Shown in pieces: positions 23,662-32,799 of a stretch of DNA of 64,000 nucleotides. How positions within the stretch are numbered: position 1 is the stretch's first letter; every line of letters starts with the position of its first letter. A program made the translations under genes and the position numbers. The notes under the pieces were generated by a model. The model was given only the letters and a program-made list of their open reading frames with translations. It searched no databases and was not told where the DNA came from. This stretch comes from Pseudomonas linyingensis (lineage in GTDB: Bacteria > Pseudomonadota > Gammaproteobacteria > Pseudomonadales > Pseudomonadaceae): assembly GCF_900109175.1 (NCBI RefSeq), contig NZ_FNZE01000002.1:310001-374000 (forward strand), in the 5' to 3' direction.

Positions 23662-24585
23662 ATGTCGATGGCCGATCGTGATGGCGTTATCTGGTATGAC
23701 GGTGAACTGGTGCCGTGGCGCAGTGCGCAGACCCACGTACTGACCCACAGCCTGCACTACGGCATGGGCGTGTTCGAGGGCGTGCGCGCCTACAACACCC
23801 CGGATGGCACCGCGATCTTCCGTCTGCAGGCGCACACCGATCGCCTGTTCGACTCCGCCCACATCATGGGCATGAAGATCCCCTACACCAAGGAAGAGAT
23901 CAACGAGGCCACCCGTGCCGCGGTGCGCGAGAACGGTCTGGAAAGCGCCTACATCCGTCCGCTGGCCTTCTACGGTTCGGAAGGCATGGGCATCCGCGCC
24001 GACAACCTGAAGGTGCACGTGGTCATCGCCGCCTGGCACTGGGGCGCCTACATGGGCGACGAGGCGCTGGAAACCGGCATCAAGATCCGCACCAGCTCGT
24101 TCACCCGTCACCACGTGAACATCTCGATGACCCGCGCCAAGGCCAGCGGTCACTACATCAACTCGATGCTGGCCCTGCAGGAAGCCGTCTCCGCCGGTGC
24201 CGACGAGGCCCTGCTGCTGGATCCGGAAGGCTACGTGGCCGAGGGTTCGGGCGAGAACGTGTTCATCGTCAAGGACGGCGTGATCTACACCCCCGAGGTG
24301 ACCGCCTGCCTGAACGGCATCACCCGCAGCACCGTGCTGACCCTGGCGCGCGAGCAGGGCGTCGAGATCGTCGAGAAGCGCATCACCCGCGACGAGGTGT
24401 ACATCGCCGACGAGGCCTTCTTCACCGGCACCGCCGCCGAAGTGACCCCGATCCGCGAACTGGACGGCCGCCAGATCGGCGCCGGTCGCCGTGGCCCGGT
24501 CACCGAGAAGCTGCAGAAGGCCTACTTCGACCTGGTCACCGGCAAGACCGCTGCCCACCCTGAGTGGCGCACCCTGGTCAAGTAA
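23662..24585 (+). CDS. ilvE: Branched-chain amino acid aminotransferase
   Basis: 307-residue fold-type IV PLP transaminase that makes Val, Leu and Ile from their 2-oxo acids. The Schiff-base lysine is K160 in SMTRAKASGHYINSML; YVAEGSGENVFIVKDG and GITRSTVLTLA (phosphate-binding) are also conserved. A GAAGGAG site precedes the ATG. The gene follows glnE closely and may be co-transcribed with it; a large palindrome then separates it from waaF. Confidence 0.96.
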   Translation: MSMADRDGVIWYDGELVPWRSAQTHVLTHSLHYGMGVFEGVRAYNTPDGTAIFRLQAHTDRLFDSAHIMGMKIPYTKEEINEATRAAVRENGLESAYIRPLAFYGSEGMGIRADNLKVHVVIAAWHWGAYMGDEALETGIKIRTSSFTRHHVNISMTRAKASGHYINSMLALQEAVSAGADEALLLDPEGYVAEGSGENVFIVKDGVIYTPEVTACLNGITRSTVLTLAREQGVEIVEKRITRDEVYIADEAFFTGTAAEVTPIRELDGRQIGAGRRGPVTEKLQKAYFDLVTGKTAAHPEWRTLVK

Positions 24586-24596
24586 GTCGCTTGCCG

Positions 24597-24688
24597 CGTA
24601 GGTTGGGTTGAGGGCCGCGCTCGCTACCCAACAAGGGGCTTGTTCGCTGGCGCCGCGTTGGTTTTCGCGGCGCTCAACCCAACCTACG
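24597..24688. repeat. REP-like palindrome between ilvE and waaF
   Basis: Perfect 16-nt arms, CGTAGGTTGGGTTGAG (24597-24612) and CTCAACCCAACCTACG (24673-24688), flank 60 nt containing a further CTACCCAACA/TGTT motif. The core CGTAGGTTGGGTT is a familiar dispersed palindrome of pseudomonads. It separates the ilvE stop from the waaF start by filling the whole gap. Confidence 0.75.
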
Positions 24689-24704
24689 ATTCTGTCGAAT
24701 TCCT

Positions 24705-25754
24705 ATGAATATCCTGATCATTGGCCCCAGCTGGGTCGGCGACATGGTGATGGCGCAGACGCTGTTCCAGTGTCTCAAGCAGCGTCATCCCGACTGCCAA
24801 ATCGACGTGCTGGCCCCCGAGTGGAGCCGGCCGATCCTCGAGCGCATGCCCGAAGTGCGTCAGGCGCTGAGCTTCCCGTTTGGCCACGGCGTACTCGACC
24901 TCGCCGGCCGCCGCCAGATCGGCAAGTCGCTGGCCGGCCGCTACGACCAGGCGATCCTGCTGCCCAACTCGCTGAAATCCGCGCTGGTGCCGTTCTTCGC
25001 CGGCATTCCGCAGCGCACCGGCTGGCGCGGCGAGATGCGCTACGGCCTGCTCAACGACCTGCGCAAGCTGGACGAACAGCGCTACCCGCTGATGATCGAG
25101 CGCTTCATGGCCCTGGCCTACGAGCCGGGTGCCGCACTGGCGCAGCCCTATCCGCGTCCGCAACTGCAGATCGACCCGGTCAGCCGCGAGGCGGCGCTGG
25201 GCAAGTTCGGTCTGAGCCTCGACCGCCCGGTGCTGGCGCTGTGCCCCGGCGCCGAATTCGGCGAGGCCAAGCGCTGGCCGGCCAGCCACTACGCCGCGGT
25301 GGCCGACGCCAAGATCCGCGCCGGCTGGCAGGTCTGGCTGTTCGGCTCGAAGAACGACCACCCGGTCGGCGAGGCGATCCGCGACGAACTGATCCCCGGC
25401 CTGCAGGAAGAGGCGGTCAACCTGGCCGGCGAGACCAGCCTGGCCGAGGCCATCGACCTGCTGTCCTGCGCCAGCGCCGTGGTGTCCAACGACTCGGGCC
25501 TGATGCACGTGGCCGCCGCGCTGAACCGCCCGCTGGTGGCGGTGTACGGCTCCACCTCGCCGCAGTTCACCCCGCCGCTGGCCGAGCAGGTGGAGATCGT
25601 CCGCCTGGGCCTGGACTGCAGTCCGTGTTTCGAGCGCACCTGCCGCTTCGGCCACTACAACTGCCTGCGCGACCTGCCGCCGCAGCCGGTGCTGGATGCG
25701 CTGCAGAAGCTGGCCGGCGATCCGCTGGTCGACCCGCTGCCGCTGGAGCACTGA
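24705..25754 (+). CDS. waaF: ADP-heptose:LPS heptosyltransferase II
   Basis: 349-residue GT9 enzyme that adds the second heptose (HepII) to the inner core. It opens MNILIIGPSWVGDMVMAQTLFQ (family N-terminus with the D-M-V-M acceptor loop), and the donor domain has NDSGLMHVAAALNRPLVAVYGSTSPQFTPPL. Cytoplasmic face of the inner membrane. The stop abuts the GTG of waaC, so the two are translationally coupled. First gene of the core operon. Confidence 0.95.
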   Translation: MNILIIGPSWVGDMVMAQTLFQCLKQRHPDCQIDVLAPEWSRPILERMPEVRQALSFPFGHGVLDLAGRRQIGKSLAGRYDQAILLPNSLKSALVPFFAGIPQRTGWRGEMRYGLLNDLRKLDEQRYPLMIERFMALAYEPGAALAQPYPRPQLQIDPVSREAALGKFGLSLDRPVLALCPGAEFGEAKRWPASHYAAVADAKIRAGWQVWLFGSKNDHPVGEAIRDELIPGLQEEAVNLAGETSLAEAIDLLSCASAVVSNDSGLMHVAAALNRPLVAVYGSTSPQFTPPLAEQVEIVRLGLDCSPCFERTCRFGHYNCLRDLPPQPVLDALQKLAGDPLVDPLPLEH

Positions 25755-26813
25755 GTGCGCGTTCTGCTGATCAAGACTTCGTCGCTGGGCGACGTCATCC
25801 ATACCCTGCCGGCGCTCACCGATGCGATGCGCGCCATCCCCGGCATCCGTTTCGACTGGGTGGTGGAGGAGGGCTTTGCCGAGATTCCGCGCTGGCATCC
25901 GGCGGTGGACAGGGTGATCCCGGTGGCCCTGCGCCGCTGGCGCAAGAACCTGTGGAGTACCCTGCGCGGCGGCGAATGGCGGCAGTTCAAGGCGCGCCTC
26001 AACGAGCAGCGCTACGACCTGGTGATCGACGCCCAGGGGCTGGTGAAGAGCGCCTTCCTGACCCGCTACGTCCCGGCCCCGGTCGCCGGACTGGACCGCG
26101 CCAGTGCCCGCGAGCCGCTGGCCAGCCGTTTCTATGATCGCGGCTACAGCGTGCCCTGGGGCATGCACGCGGTGGAGCGGGTGCGCCAGCTGTTCGCCCA
26201 GGCACTCGGCTATGCGCTGCCCACCGGCAGCGGCGACTATGCCCTGGACCGCCAGCGCCTGCTGGCCGGCCGCGCCGCCGCGCCCTACCTGCTGTTCCTG
26301 CATGGCACCACCTGGACCACCAAGCACTGGCCGGAGCGCTACTGGCGCGAGCTGGCCGAACTGCTCAGCCAGCAGGGCTGGGCGATCCGCCTGCCGTGGG
26401 GCAATGCCGATGAGCTGGCCCGCGCCGAGCGCATCGCCGCCGGGCTCGTCGGCGTGACGGTGCTGCCGAAACTCAACCTGGCCGGCGTCGCCGCCGAGCT
26501 GGCCGGCGCCCGCGCCTGCGTGGCGGTGGACACCGGCCTCGGCCACCTGGCCGCGGCACTGGATGTGCCGACCATTTCCCTCTACGGCCCGACCAACCCG
26601 GGCTACACCGGCGCCTACGGGCGCGGCCAGATCCATCTGGCCAGCGACTTTCCCTGCGCGCCCTGCCTGAAGAAGACCTGCGCCTACCAGCCCACGGCTG
26701 AGGACCGCCAGCGCTTCGATCTGACTAGCGAGCAGCCGCTGTGCTTCACCCGCCTCAACCCCGCGCGGGTGGCGAGCGAACTGCAGGCCCTGCTGGCGGA
26801 GAGAATCGCCTGA
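25755..26813 (+). CDS. waaC: ADP-heptose:LPS heptosyltransferase I
   Basis: 352-residue GT9 enzyme that adds HepI to Kdo. It opens with GTG (VRVLLIKTSSLGDVIHTLPALTDA) directly after the waaF stop. It contains HGTTWTTKHWPERYW and VDTGLGHLAAALDVPTISLYGPTNPGYTGAYG of the donor domain. The stop TGA overlaps the ATG of waaG (TGATG). Confidence 0.95.
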   Translation: MRVLLIKTSSLGDVIHTLPALTDAMRAIPGIRFDWVVEEGFAEIPRWHPAVDRVIPVALRRWRKNLWSTLRGGEWRQFKARLNEQRYDLVIDAQGLVKSAFLTRYVPAPVAGLDRASAREPLASRFYDRGYSVPWGMHAVERVRQLFAQALGYALPTGSGDYALDRQRLLAGRAAAPYLLFLHGTTWTTKHWPERYWRELAELLSQQGWAIRLPWGNADELARAERIAAGLVGVTVLPKLNLAGVAAELAGARACVAVDTGLGHLAAALDVPTISLYGPTNPGYTGAYGRGQIHLASDFPCAPCLKKTCAYQPTAEDRQRFDLTSEQPLCFTRLNPARVASELQALLAERIA

Positions 26814-27934
26814 TGCAACTGGCCTTCGTGCTCTACAAGTACTTCCCCTATGGCGGCCTGCAGCGCGACTTCCTGCGCATCGCCCTCGAGTGCCAGCGCC
26901 GCGGCCACGCCATCCGCGTCTACACGCCGATCTGGGAGGGCGAGGTGCCCGCCGGCTTCGATGTGCGCGTGGCGCCGATCAAGGCCTTCTTCAATCATCG
27001 GCGCAACGAGAGGTTCAGCGCCTGGCTGGCGGCCGACCTGGCCCGCGATCCGGTCGACCGGGTGGTCGGCTTCAACAAGATGCCGGGCCTCGACGTCTAC
27101 TACGCCGCCGACGGCTGCTACGAAGACAAGGCGCAGACCCTGCGCAACCCGCTGTACCGCTTCAGCAAGCGCTACCGCCACTTCGCCGCCTACGAGCGTG
27201 CAGTGTTCGCTCCCGAGTCGAAAACCGAGATCCTGATGATCTCCGAGGTGCAGCAGCCGCTGTTCGTCAGGCACTACGCCACCCCGGCCGCGCGCTTCCA
27301 CCTGCTGCCGCCGGGCATCGCCCAGGATCGCCGCGCGCCGGCCAATGCCGCGCAGATCCGCGCCGAGTTCCGCCGCGAGTTTGCGCTGACCGACGACGAC
27401 CTGCTGCTGGTGCAGATCGGCTCCGGCTTCAAGACCAAGGGCCTGGATCGCAGCCTCAAGGCACTGGCCAGCCTGCCGCGCGAGCTGCAGCAGCGCACCC
27501 GGCTGATTGCCGTGGGCCAGGATGACCCCCGCTCCTTCCAGTTGCAGGCCAAGGCGCTCGGCGTGTCCGAGCGGGTACAGATCCTCAAGGGGCGCAGCGA
27601 CATCCCGCGCTTCCTGCTCGGCGCCGACCTGCTGATCCATCCTGCCTACAACGAGAACACCGGCACCGTGCTGCTCGAGGCGCTGGTCGCCGGCCTGCCG
27701 GTGCTGGTCACCGATGTCTGCGGCTACGCCCACTACATCAGCGACGCCGACTGCGGCCGGGTCGTGTCGAGTCCGTTCGCACAGGAGCAACTCAACCGCA
27801 TGCTGGCCGAGATGCTGGCCGACGATGCCGCCCGCTCCCGCTGGGCCGCCAACGGCCTGGCCTATGCCGACACGGCCGACCTGTATTCCATGCCGCAGCG
27901 CGCCGCCGACGTGATCCTGGGAGGGCAGGCATGA
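26813..27934 (+). CDS. waaG: LPS core alpha-1,3-glycosyltransferase WaaG (GT4)
   Basis: 373-residue GT4 transferase that in E. coli adds glucose to HepII and in P. aeruginosa adds GalN. It opens MQLAFVLYKYFPYGGLQRDF and has the donor-side E-x7-E motif in HPAYNENTGTVLLEALVAGLPVLVT. The start overlaps the waaC stop. The actual sugar here is inferred from gene position (pseudomonad GalN). A REP-like palindrome lies between it and waaP. Confidence 0.93.
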   Translation: MQLAFVLYKYFPYGGLQRDFLRIALECQRRGHAIRVYTPIWEGEVPAGFDVRVAPIKAFFNHRRNERFSAWLAADLARDPVDRVVGFNKMPGLDVYYAADGCYEDKAQTLRNPLYRFSKRYRHFAAYERAVFAPESKTEILMISEVQQPLFVRHYATPAARFHLLPPGIAQDRRAPANAAQIRAEFRREFALTDDDLLLVQIGSGFKTKGLDRSLKALASLPRELQQRTRLIAVGQDDPRSFQLQAKALGVSERVQILKGRSDIPRFLLGADLLIHPAYNENTGTVLLEALVAGLPVLVTDVCGYAHYISDADCGRVVSSPFAQEQLNRMLAEMLADDAARSRWAANGLAYADTADLYSMPQRAADVILGGQA

Positions 27935-27942
27935 AGATGATC

Positions 27943-28002
27943 CGTAGGGGCGAATTCATTCGCCTTGTCGAGCCTCTGCAGGCAAATGAATTCGCCCCTG
28001 CG
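27943..28002. repeat. Palindromic element between waaG and waaP
   Basis: Two 22-nt arms (27943-27964 and 27981-28002) are complementary at 20 positions, around a 16-nt loop. The repeated core is GGGGCGAATTCATT and its complement. It interrupts an otherwise overlapping operon, and its right edge lies next to the GGGAG used to start waaP, so it could tune waaP relative to waaG. Confidence 0.75.
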
Positions 28003-28013
28003 GGAGCGCTGCG

Positions 28014-28829
28014 ATGCAACTGATCCTCGCCGAGCCGTTCAAGAGCCTGTGGGCCGGCCGTGACGCCTTCGCCGAGGTCGAGCGCCTCGAGGGCCTGGTC
28101 TATCGCGAGCTGGAAGGCCGCCGCACCCTGCGCACCGAAGTGGCCGGACGCGGCTATTTCGTCAAGATCCACCGCGGCATCGGCTGGGGCGAAATCGTCA
28201 AGAACCTGCTCAGCGCCAAGCTGCCGGTGCTCGGCGCCGCCCAGGAGTGGGCCGCCATCCAGCGCCTCACCGCGGCCGGCGTGCCGACCATGACCGCCGT
28301 GGCCTTCGGCGAGCGTGGCCGCAATCCGGCCGCCCAGCACTCTTTCATCATCACCGAGGAGCTGGCGCCCACCGTCAGCCTGGAAGACTTCAGCCGCGAC
28401 TGGCGCGACACGCCGCCGGAGCCGCGCCTCAAGCGTGCGCTGATCCAGCGGGTCGCCGAGATGCTCGGCGCCATGCACCGCGCCGGAGTCAACCACCGCG
28501 ACTGCTACATCTGCCACTTCCTGCTGCATACCGACAAGGTGGTGACCGCGGACGACTTCCGCCTGTCGGTGATTGACCTGCACCGCGCGCAGACTCGTGC
28601 TCAGGTGCCGACCCGCTGGCGCAACAAGGACCTGGCGGCGCTGTACTTCTCGGCGCTGGACATCGGTCTGACCCGTCGCGATGCACTGCGCTTTCTCAAG
28701 TCTTATTTCCAGCGCCCGCTGCGCGAAACCCTGCAGGGCGAGGCCGCCCTGCTGGGCTGGCTGGAGCGCAAGGCGGCCAGACTGCATGCCCGCTACCTGC
28801 GCAAGTACGCCCCGGGAGCCTCGGCATGA
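28014..28829 (+). CDS. waaP: LPS heptose I kinase WaaP
   Basis: 271-residue kinase-fold enzyme that phosphorylates O4 of HepI, a modification needed for outer-membrane integrity and essential in P. aeruginosa. Catalytic loop MHRAGVNHRDCYICHFLL (Asp of HRD) and metal-binding LSVIDLHRAQ are intact; the N-terminal lobe has YFVKIHRGIGWGEI. GGGAGCGCTGCG precedes the ATG. It overlaps the next kinase gene by 4 nt (ATGA). Confidence 0.95.
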   Translation: MQLILAEPFKSLWAGRDAFAEVERLEGLVYRELEGRRTLRTEVAGRGYFVKIHRGIGWGEIVKNLLSAKLPVLGAAQEWAAIQRLTAAGVPTMTAVAFGERGRNPAAQHSFIITEELAPTVSLEDFSRDWRDTPPEPRLKRALIQRVAEMLGAMHRAGVNHRDCYICHFLLHTDKVVTADDFRLSVIDLHRAQTRAQVPTRWRNKDLAALYFSALDIGLTRRDALRFLKSYFQRPLRETLQGEAALLGWLERKAARLHARYLRKYAPGASA

Positions 28830-29563
28830 GCCACTGGCAGCTGGCGGCCGAGCTGCCCGCAGCGGCGTGTGAGGCATTTGCCGATCTCGATCGGGTGTTC
28901 GCCCTCGAGGGGGAGTGGATCGCCGGCGACCAGATGTCCAAGGTGCTGCGCGTCGAAATCGCCGGGCGGCGCTACTACGTCAAGCAGTACTGGGGCGCCG
29001 GCAAGGGCCTGCGTCGCTGGCTGGGCCGGCCGCGGGTCAAGGCCGAGTGGCAGAACCTGCGCCTTTTCGCCCAGTGGGGAATTCCCACCGCCCCGGTGGT
29101 GGCCTGGGGGCTGGAGCGCCGTTTCGGCAGCTTCGTCCGCGGCGCGCTGATCACCGCCGAGCTGGCGGGCACCGAGGATCTCGCCGCGCTGGCCCGCAAC
29201 CACGATCCGCGCCTGCAGCAGCACGACTGGCTAGACAAGGTCAGCCGCCAGCTGGCCGAGGCAACCCGGCGCATGCACCTGCACGGCTTTGCCCACAACG
29301 ACCTCAAGTGGCGCAACCTGTTGGTCGACCAGAGTGGCGAGCTGTACCTGATCGACTGCCCGACCGGCAGCTTCTGGTGGGGGCCGCTGCTCGACTACCG
29401 GATCATCAAGGACCTCGCCTGCCTGGACAAGGTGGCCAAGTACCACCTGTCGAGCACCCGCCGCATGCGCTTCTACCTGCAGTACCGCGGCCGCCAGCGC
29501 CTGTCGGCCAACGACAAGCGACGAGTGCGCAAGATCCTCGCTTTCTTCGCGGGGCGCGAATGA
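28826..29563 (+). CDS. LPS core kinase-like protein (WapP/InaA type)
   Basis: 245-residue kinase-fold protein, homologous in position to P. aeruginosa PA5008 (WapP in my recollection). The catalytic loop MHLHGFAHNDLKWRNLLV (H-N-D variant of HRD) and metal site LYLIDCPTGSFWWG are present, so it should be catalytic; the heptose position it modifies (proposed HepII) cannot be told from sequence. ATG overlaps waaP stop. In P. aeruginosa I recall a further kinase gene next to it (PA5007); here none intervenes before the tandem kinase protein. Confidence 0.85.
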   Translation: MSHWQLAAELPAAACEAFADLDRVFALEGEWIAGDQMSKVLRVEIAGRRYYVKQYWGAGKGLRRWLGRPRVKAEWQNLRLFAQWGIPTAPVVAWGLERRFGSFVRGALITAELAGTEDLAALARNHDPRLQQHDWLDKVSRQLAEATRRMHLHGFAHNDLKWRNLLVDQSGELYLIDCPTGSFWWGPLLDYRIIKDLACLDKVAKYHLSSTRRMRFYLQYRGRQRLSANDKRRVRKILAFFAGRE

Positions 29564-29588
29564 GCAGCCGCGTGGGGGAGGGCAAGCG

Positions 29589-31028
29589 ATGCGCCTGAAC
29601 GAGCTGGCTGCGGCCGGGCGCAGCCCGGCGCTGCCACTGAGCATCGAGCTGCCGGGTGGCGAGTTGCGCCTGCTCAGCCTGCTGCGCGTGCTGCCCGGCC
29701 AGCGCTACGTCGGCGAGGCCGAGTGGCAGGGCCGCCGCGTGCTGGCCAAGCTGCTGGTCGGCCCCAGGGCCGAGCGCCATCACGCCCGCGAGCTGGAAGG
29801 CGCACGTCTGCTCCGCGAGCAGGGTCTCAATACCCCCGCGCTGCTGGCCGAAGGCCTGGCGGTGGGCGAGGGTGGCTGGCTGCTGTTCGAGTTTATTGAT
29901 CAGGCGGTCAGCCTCGGCGACGTCTGGCAGGCCGTAGCCGAGCAGCCGCTGCTGTCCGCTGCGCAGGAGGCGGTACTGGGCGAGGCGCTGGGCGCCATCG
30001 GCCGCCTGCACGCGCGCGGCCTGTGGCAGGACGACCTGCACCTGGACAATCTGTTGCGTCGCGACGGCCAGCTGTACCTGATCGACGGCGGCGGCATTCG
30101 CGCGCAACTGGCCGGCCAGCCGCTGGCCCGCGCGCAGGTCCTGCAGAATCTCGGCGTGTTCTTCGCCCAACTGCCGGCCGAGCTGGAACCGTTCATCGAC
30201 CAACTGCTGGCGGCCTATCTGCAGGCCAATCCCGCGCACGCGCTGAGCGCCCAGGATCTGCGCGCGCCGACCGCCCAGGTGCGCCGCTGGCGGCTGCGCG
30301 ACTACCTGCGCAAGCTCGGTCGCGACTGCACCCTGTTCTGCGTGCAGCGCAGTCGCGAGAAGCTGCGCATCGTGCGGCGCGACCAGGAATCGGTGCTGGC
30401 GCCGCTGCTGAACGATGTGGATGCCGCCATCGCAGCCGGCGTATCGCTCAAGCAGGGTGGCAGCGCCACCGTGGCGCGCATCGAGCTGGCCGGCCGCCCG
30501 CTGGTGATCAAGCGCTACAACATCAAGGGCTTCGCTCACTGGCTCAAGCGCTGCTGGCGCCCCAGCCGCGCCTGGCACAGCTGGGTGGAGGGCAATCGCC
30601 TGGATTTCCTCGGCATCGCCACCCCGCGGCCGCTGGCCATGCTGGAAAGCCGCCGCTTTGGCCTGCGCGGGCGCGCCTGGCTGATTACCGAGCATGCCGC
30701 CGGAGAGGATATACTCACCCGCTTTGCGGCTCATGTGGACGGTGCTCCTCCCGAGGCGGAGCTGCAGGCACTGGATCGGCTGTTCGCCGCGCTGTTGCGC
30801 GAGCGTATCGGGCATGGCGACCTCAAGGGCACCAACCTGCTCTGGCAGGACGGCCGCTGGGCGCTGATCGACCTCGACGCCATGCGCCAGCACCGCTGCC
30901 CGCGGCGCTTCGCCCGCGCCTACGCGAAAGACCGCGCACGCTTTCTGCGCAACTGGCCGGCCGACTCGGCCCTGTACCGGTTGCTCGACCAACGTTTACC
31001 GCAGGTGCCCGGCACCTGCCCTGAATAG
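29589..31028 (+). CDS. Tandem kinase-fold LPS core protein
   Basis: 479 residues holding two kinase-like domains in one chain. The first (about 1-225) has LWQDDLHLDNLL and LYLIDGGGIRA; the second (about 235-479) has RIGHGDLKGTNLLW and WALIDLDAMRQ. Both retain the catalytic Asp and the metal-binding Asp. The first lobe also has VLAKLLVGPRAERHHARELEG and the second PLVIKRYNIKGFAHWLKRCWRP (phosphate-gripping region). GGGGGAGG precedes the ATG. P. aeruginosa PA5006 is the positional counterpart. It probably phosphorylates core heptose, but which domain does what is unknown. Confidence 0.8.
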   Translation: MRLNELAAAGRSPALPLSIELPGGELRLLSLLRVLPGQRYVGEAEWQGRRVLAKLLVGPRAERHHARELEGARLLREQGLNTPALLAEGLAVGEGGWLLFEFIDQAVSLGDVWQAVAEQPLLSAAQEAVLGEALGAIGRLHARGLWQDDLHLDNLLRRDGQLYLIDGGGIRAQLAGQPLARAQVLQNLGVFFAQLPAELEPFIDQLLAAYLQANPAHALSAQDLRAPTAQVRRWRLRDYLRKLGRDCTLFCVQRSREKLRIVRRDQESVLAPLLNDVDAAIAAGVSLKQGGSATVARIELAGRPLVIKRYNIKGFAHWLKRCWRPSRAWHSWVEGNRLDFLGIATPRPLAMLESRRFGLRGRAWLITEHAAGEDILTRFAAHVDGAPPEAELQALDRLFAALLRERIGHGDLKGTNLLWQDGRWALIDLDAMRQHRCPRRFARAYAKDRARFLRNWPADSALYRLLDQRLPQVPGTCPE

Positions 31029-31044
31029 ATAGAGGGATACATCT

Positions 31045-32799
31045 GTGGCATTGACCGTCCTCGGCCTTTCCGGCGCCCTCAGCCATGACCCGTCCGCGGC
31101 CCTCTACATCGACGGCAAGCTGATCGCCGCCGTCGAAGAAGAGCGCTTCGTGCGCGACAAGCACGCCAAGAACCGCATGCCCTACGAGTCGGCCAAGTTC
31201 TGCCTGGAGCAGGCCGGCATCAAGCCGGAAGACGTCGACGTGGTGGCCATTCCCTTCGCGCCGATCAGCATCTTCGAGAAGGCGCGCTGGCAGTACGCCA
31301 AGCGCTACGCCTATGCTCCGGATCGTGCCCTCGACGCCATCCTGTTCGGCAATCGTCGCTACTATCGCTACAAGAAGCGCATCCAGTGGTGCCTGCAGCA
31401 GCTCGGCTTCGACCTCAAGAAGGTCAAGCTCGAGCCGGTCGAGCACCACCTGGCCCACGCCTCCAGTGCCTACCACTGCTCCGGCTTCACCGAGAAGACC
31501 GCGATCATGGGCATCGACGGCAAGGGCGAATACGCCACCACCTTCTTCGGCTACGGCGAGAACGGCAAGATCCACAAGATCAAGGAGTTCTACGACCCGG
31601 ATTCGCTGGGCGGCCTGTACGGCGCGATCACCGAGTTCCTCGGCTTCGAGATGCTCGACGGCGAGTTCAAGGTGATGGGCATGGCGCCCTACGGTGACGC
31701 GGCCAAGTACGACTTCTCGCGTCTGGCCAAGTTCGAGAACGGCGAGCTGGTGATCAACACCGAATACGCCAACGTCATCGGCTTCCGCCGCTACAAGGAA
31801 AACGGCAAGGGCTACTACTTCTCGCCCAAGCTGATCGAGTGGCTGGGACCCAAGCGCGAGGGCGACATCGCCGACGATCCGTACATCCACTATGCCGCCA
31901 GCATGCAGGCGCTGTTCGAGAAGCTGGCGCTGGAGATGATGGACTACTACCTGGGCGACATCATCAAGCAGACCGGCAAGATCGCCTTCGCCGGCGGCTG
32001 CGCGCTGAACGTCAAGCTCAACCAGAAGATCATCGCCCGCGACGAGGTCAAGGAACTGTTCGTCCAGCCGGCCTCCGGCGACGCCGGCACCGCGGTCGGC
32101 GCCGCCGCCTACGTGTCGGTGGCCCGCGGCGTGCCGGTGGAGAAGATGGAGCACGTCTACCTCGGCCCGGCCTACTCCAACGAGGACGTGATCGCCGCCT
32201 GCGCCCGTCATCCGCAGCAGCCGGTGTTCAAGCGCATCGACAACACCACCGCGCGCATCGCCAAGATCATGGTCGACGGCAACCCGGTGGCCTGGTTCCA
32301 GGGCCGCATGGAGTTCGGCCCGCGCGCCCTCGGCGGCCGCTCGATCATCGGCTGCCCGAGCGCGGCCGGCGTGGCCGACCGCATCAACGAGCAGATCAAG
32401 TTCCGCGAGCGCTGGAGGCCGTTCTGCCCATCGATGCTCGACACTGTGGCGCCGCAGATGCTCAAGGTCGACCATCCCAGCCCGTTCATGACCTTCACCT
32501 TCGAGGTCAACGAGGAGTGGAAGAGCCGCGTGCCGGAAGTGGTCCACGAGGACGGTACCTCGCGTGCCCAGGTGCTCGAGCGCCGCCACAACCCGCGCTG
32601 GTACGACCTGATGCTCGAGCTGGAAAAGCTCACCGGCAACGGCGTGTCGCTGAACACCTCACTGAATCGCCGCGGCGAACCGATGGTCTGCTCGCCCACC
32701 GATGCGCTGAACATGTTCTTCGGCTCGGACCTGCAGTACCTGATCATGGAAGACATTCTGGTGGTGAAGGACGGGGTGGACTGGTATGACGCCGTCTGA
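31045..32799 (+). CDS. wapO: LPS core carbamoyltransferase (NodU/HypF-type, WapO)
   Basis: 584-residue carbamoyltransferase. It uses carbamoyl phosphate and ATP to carbamoylate a sugar hydroxyl; in P. aeruginosa the 7-O position of HepII is carbamoylated. It starts with GTG and opens LTVLGLSGALSHDPSAALYIDGK. Residues 130-160 have HHLAHASSAYHCSGF (metal-binding HHxxH-like), and the C-terminal domain has PVAWFQGRMEFGPRALGGRSI, diagnostic of the family. Neighbouring core kinases and glycosyltransferases support the substrate. It overlaps the next gene by 14 nt. Confidence 0.9.
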   Translation: MALTVLGLSGALSHDPSAALYIDGKLIAAVEEERFVRDKHAKNRMPYESAKFCLEQAGIKPEDVDVVAIPFAPISIFEKARWQYAKRYAYAPDRALDAILFGNRRYYRYKKRIQWCLQQLGFDLKKVKLEPVEHHLAHASSAYHCSGFTEKTAIMGIDGKGEYATTFFGYGENGKIHKIKEFYDPDSLGGLYGAITEFLGFEMLDGEFKVMGMAPYGDAAKYDFSRLAKFENGELVINTEYANVIGFRRYKENGKGYYFSPKLIEWLGPKREGDIADDPYIHYAASMQALFEKLALEMMDYYLGDIIKQTGKIAFAGGCALNVKLNQKIIARDEVKELFVQPASGDAGTAVGAAAYVSVARGVPVEKMEHVYLGPAYSNEDVIAACARHPQQPVFKRIDNTTARIAKIMVDGNPVAWFQGRMEFGPRALGGRSIIGCPSAAGVADRINEQIKFRERWRPFCPSMLDTVAPQMLKVDHPSPFMTFTFEVNEEWKSRVPEVVHEDGTSRAQVLERRHNPRWYDLMLELEKLTGNGVSLNTSLNRRGEPMVCSPTDALNMFFGSDLQYLIMEDILVVKDGVDWYDAV

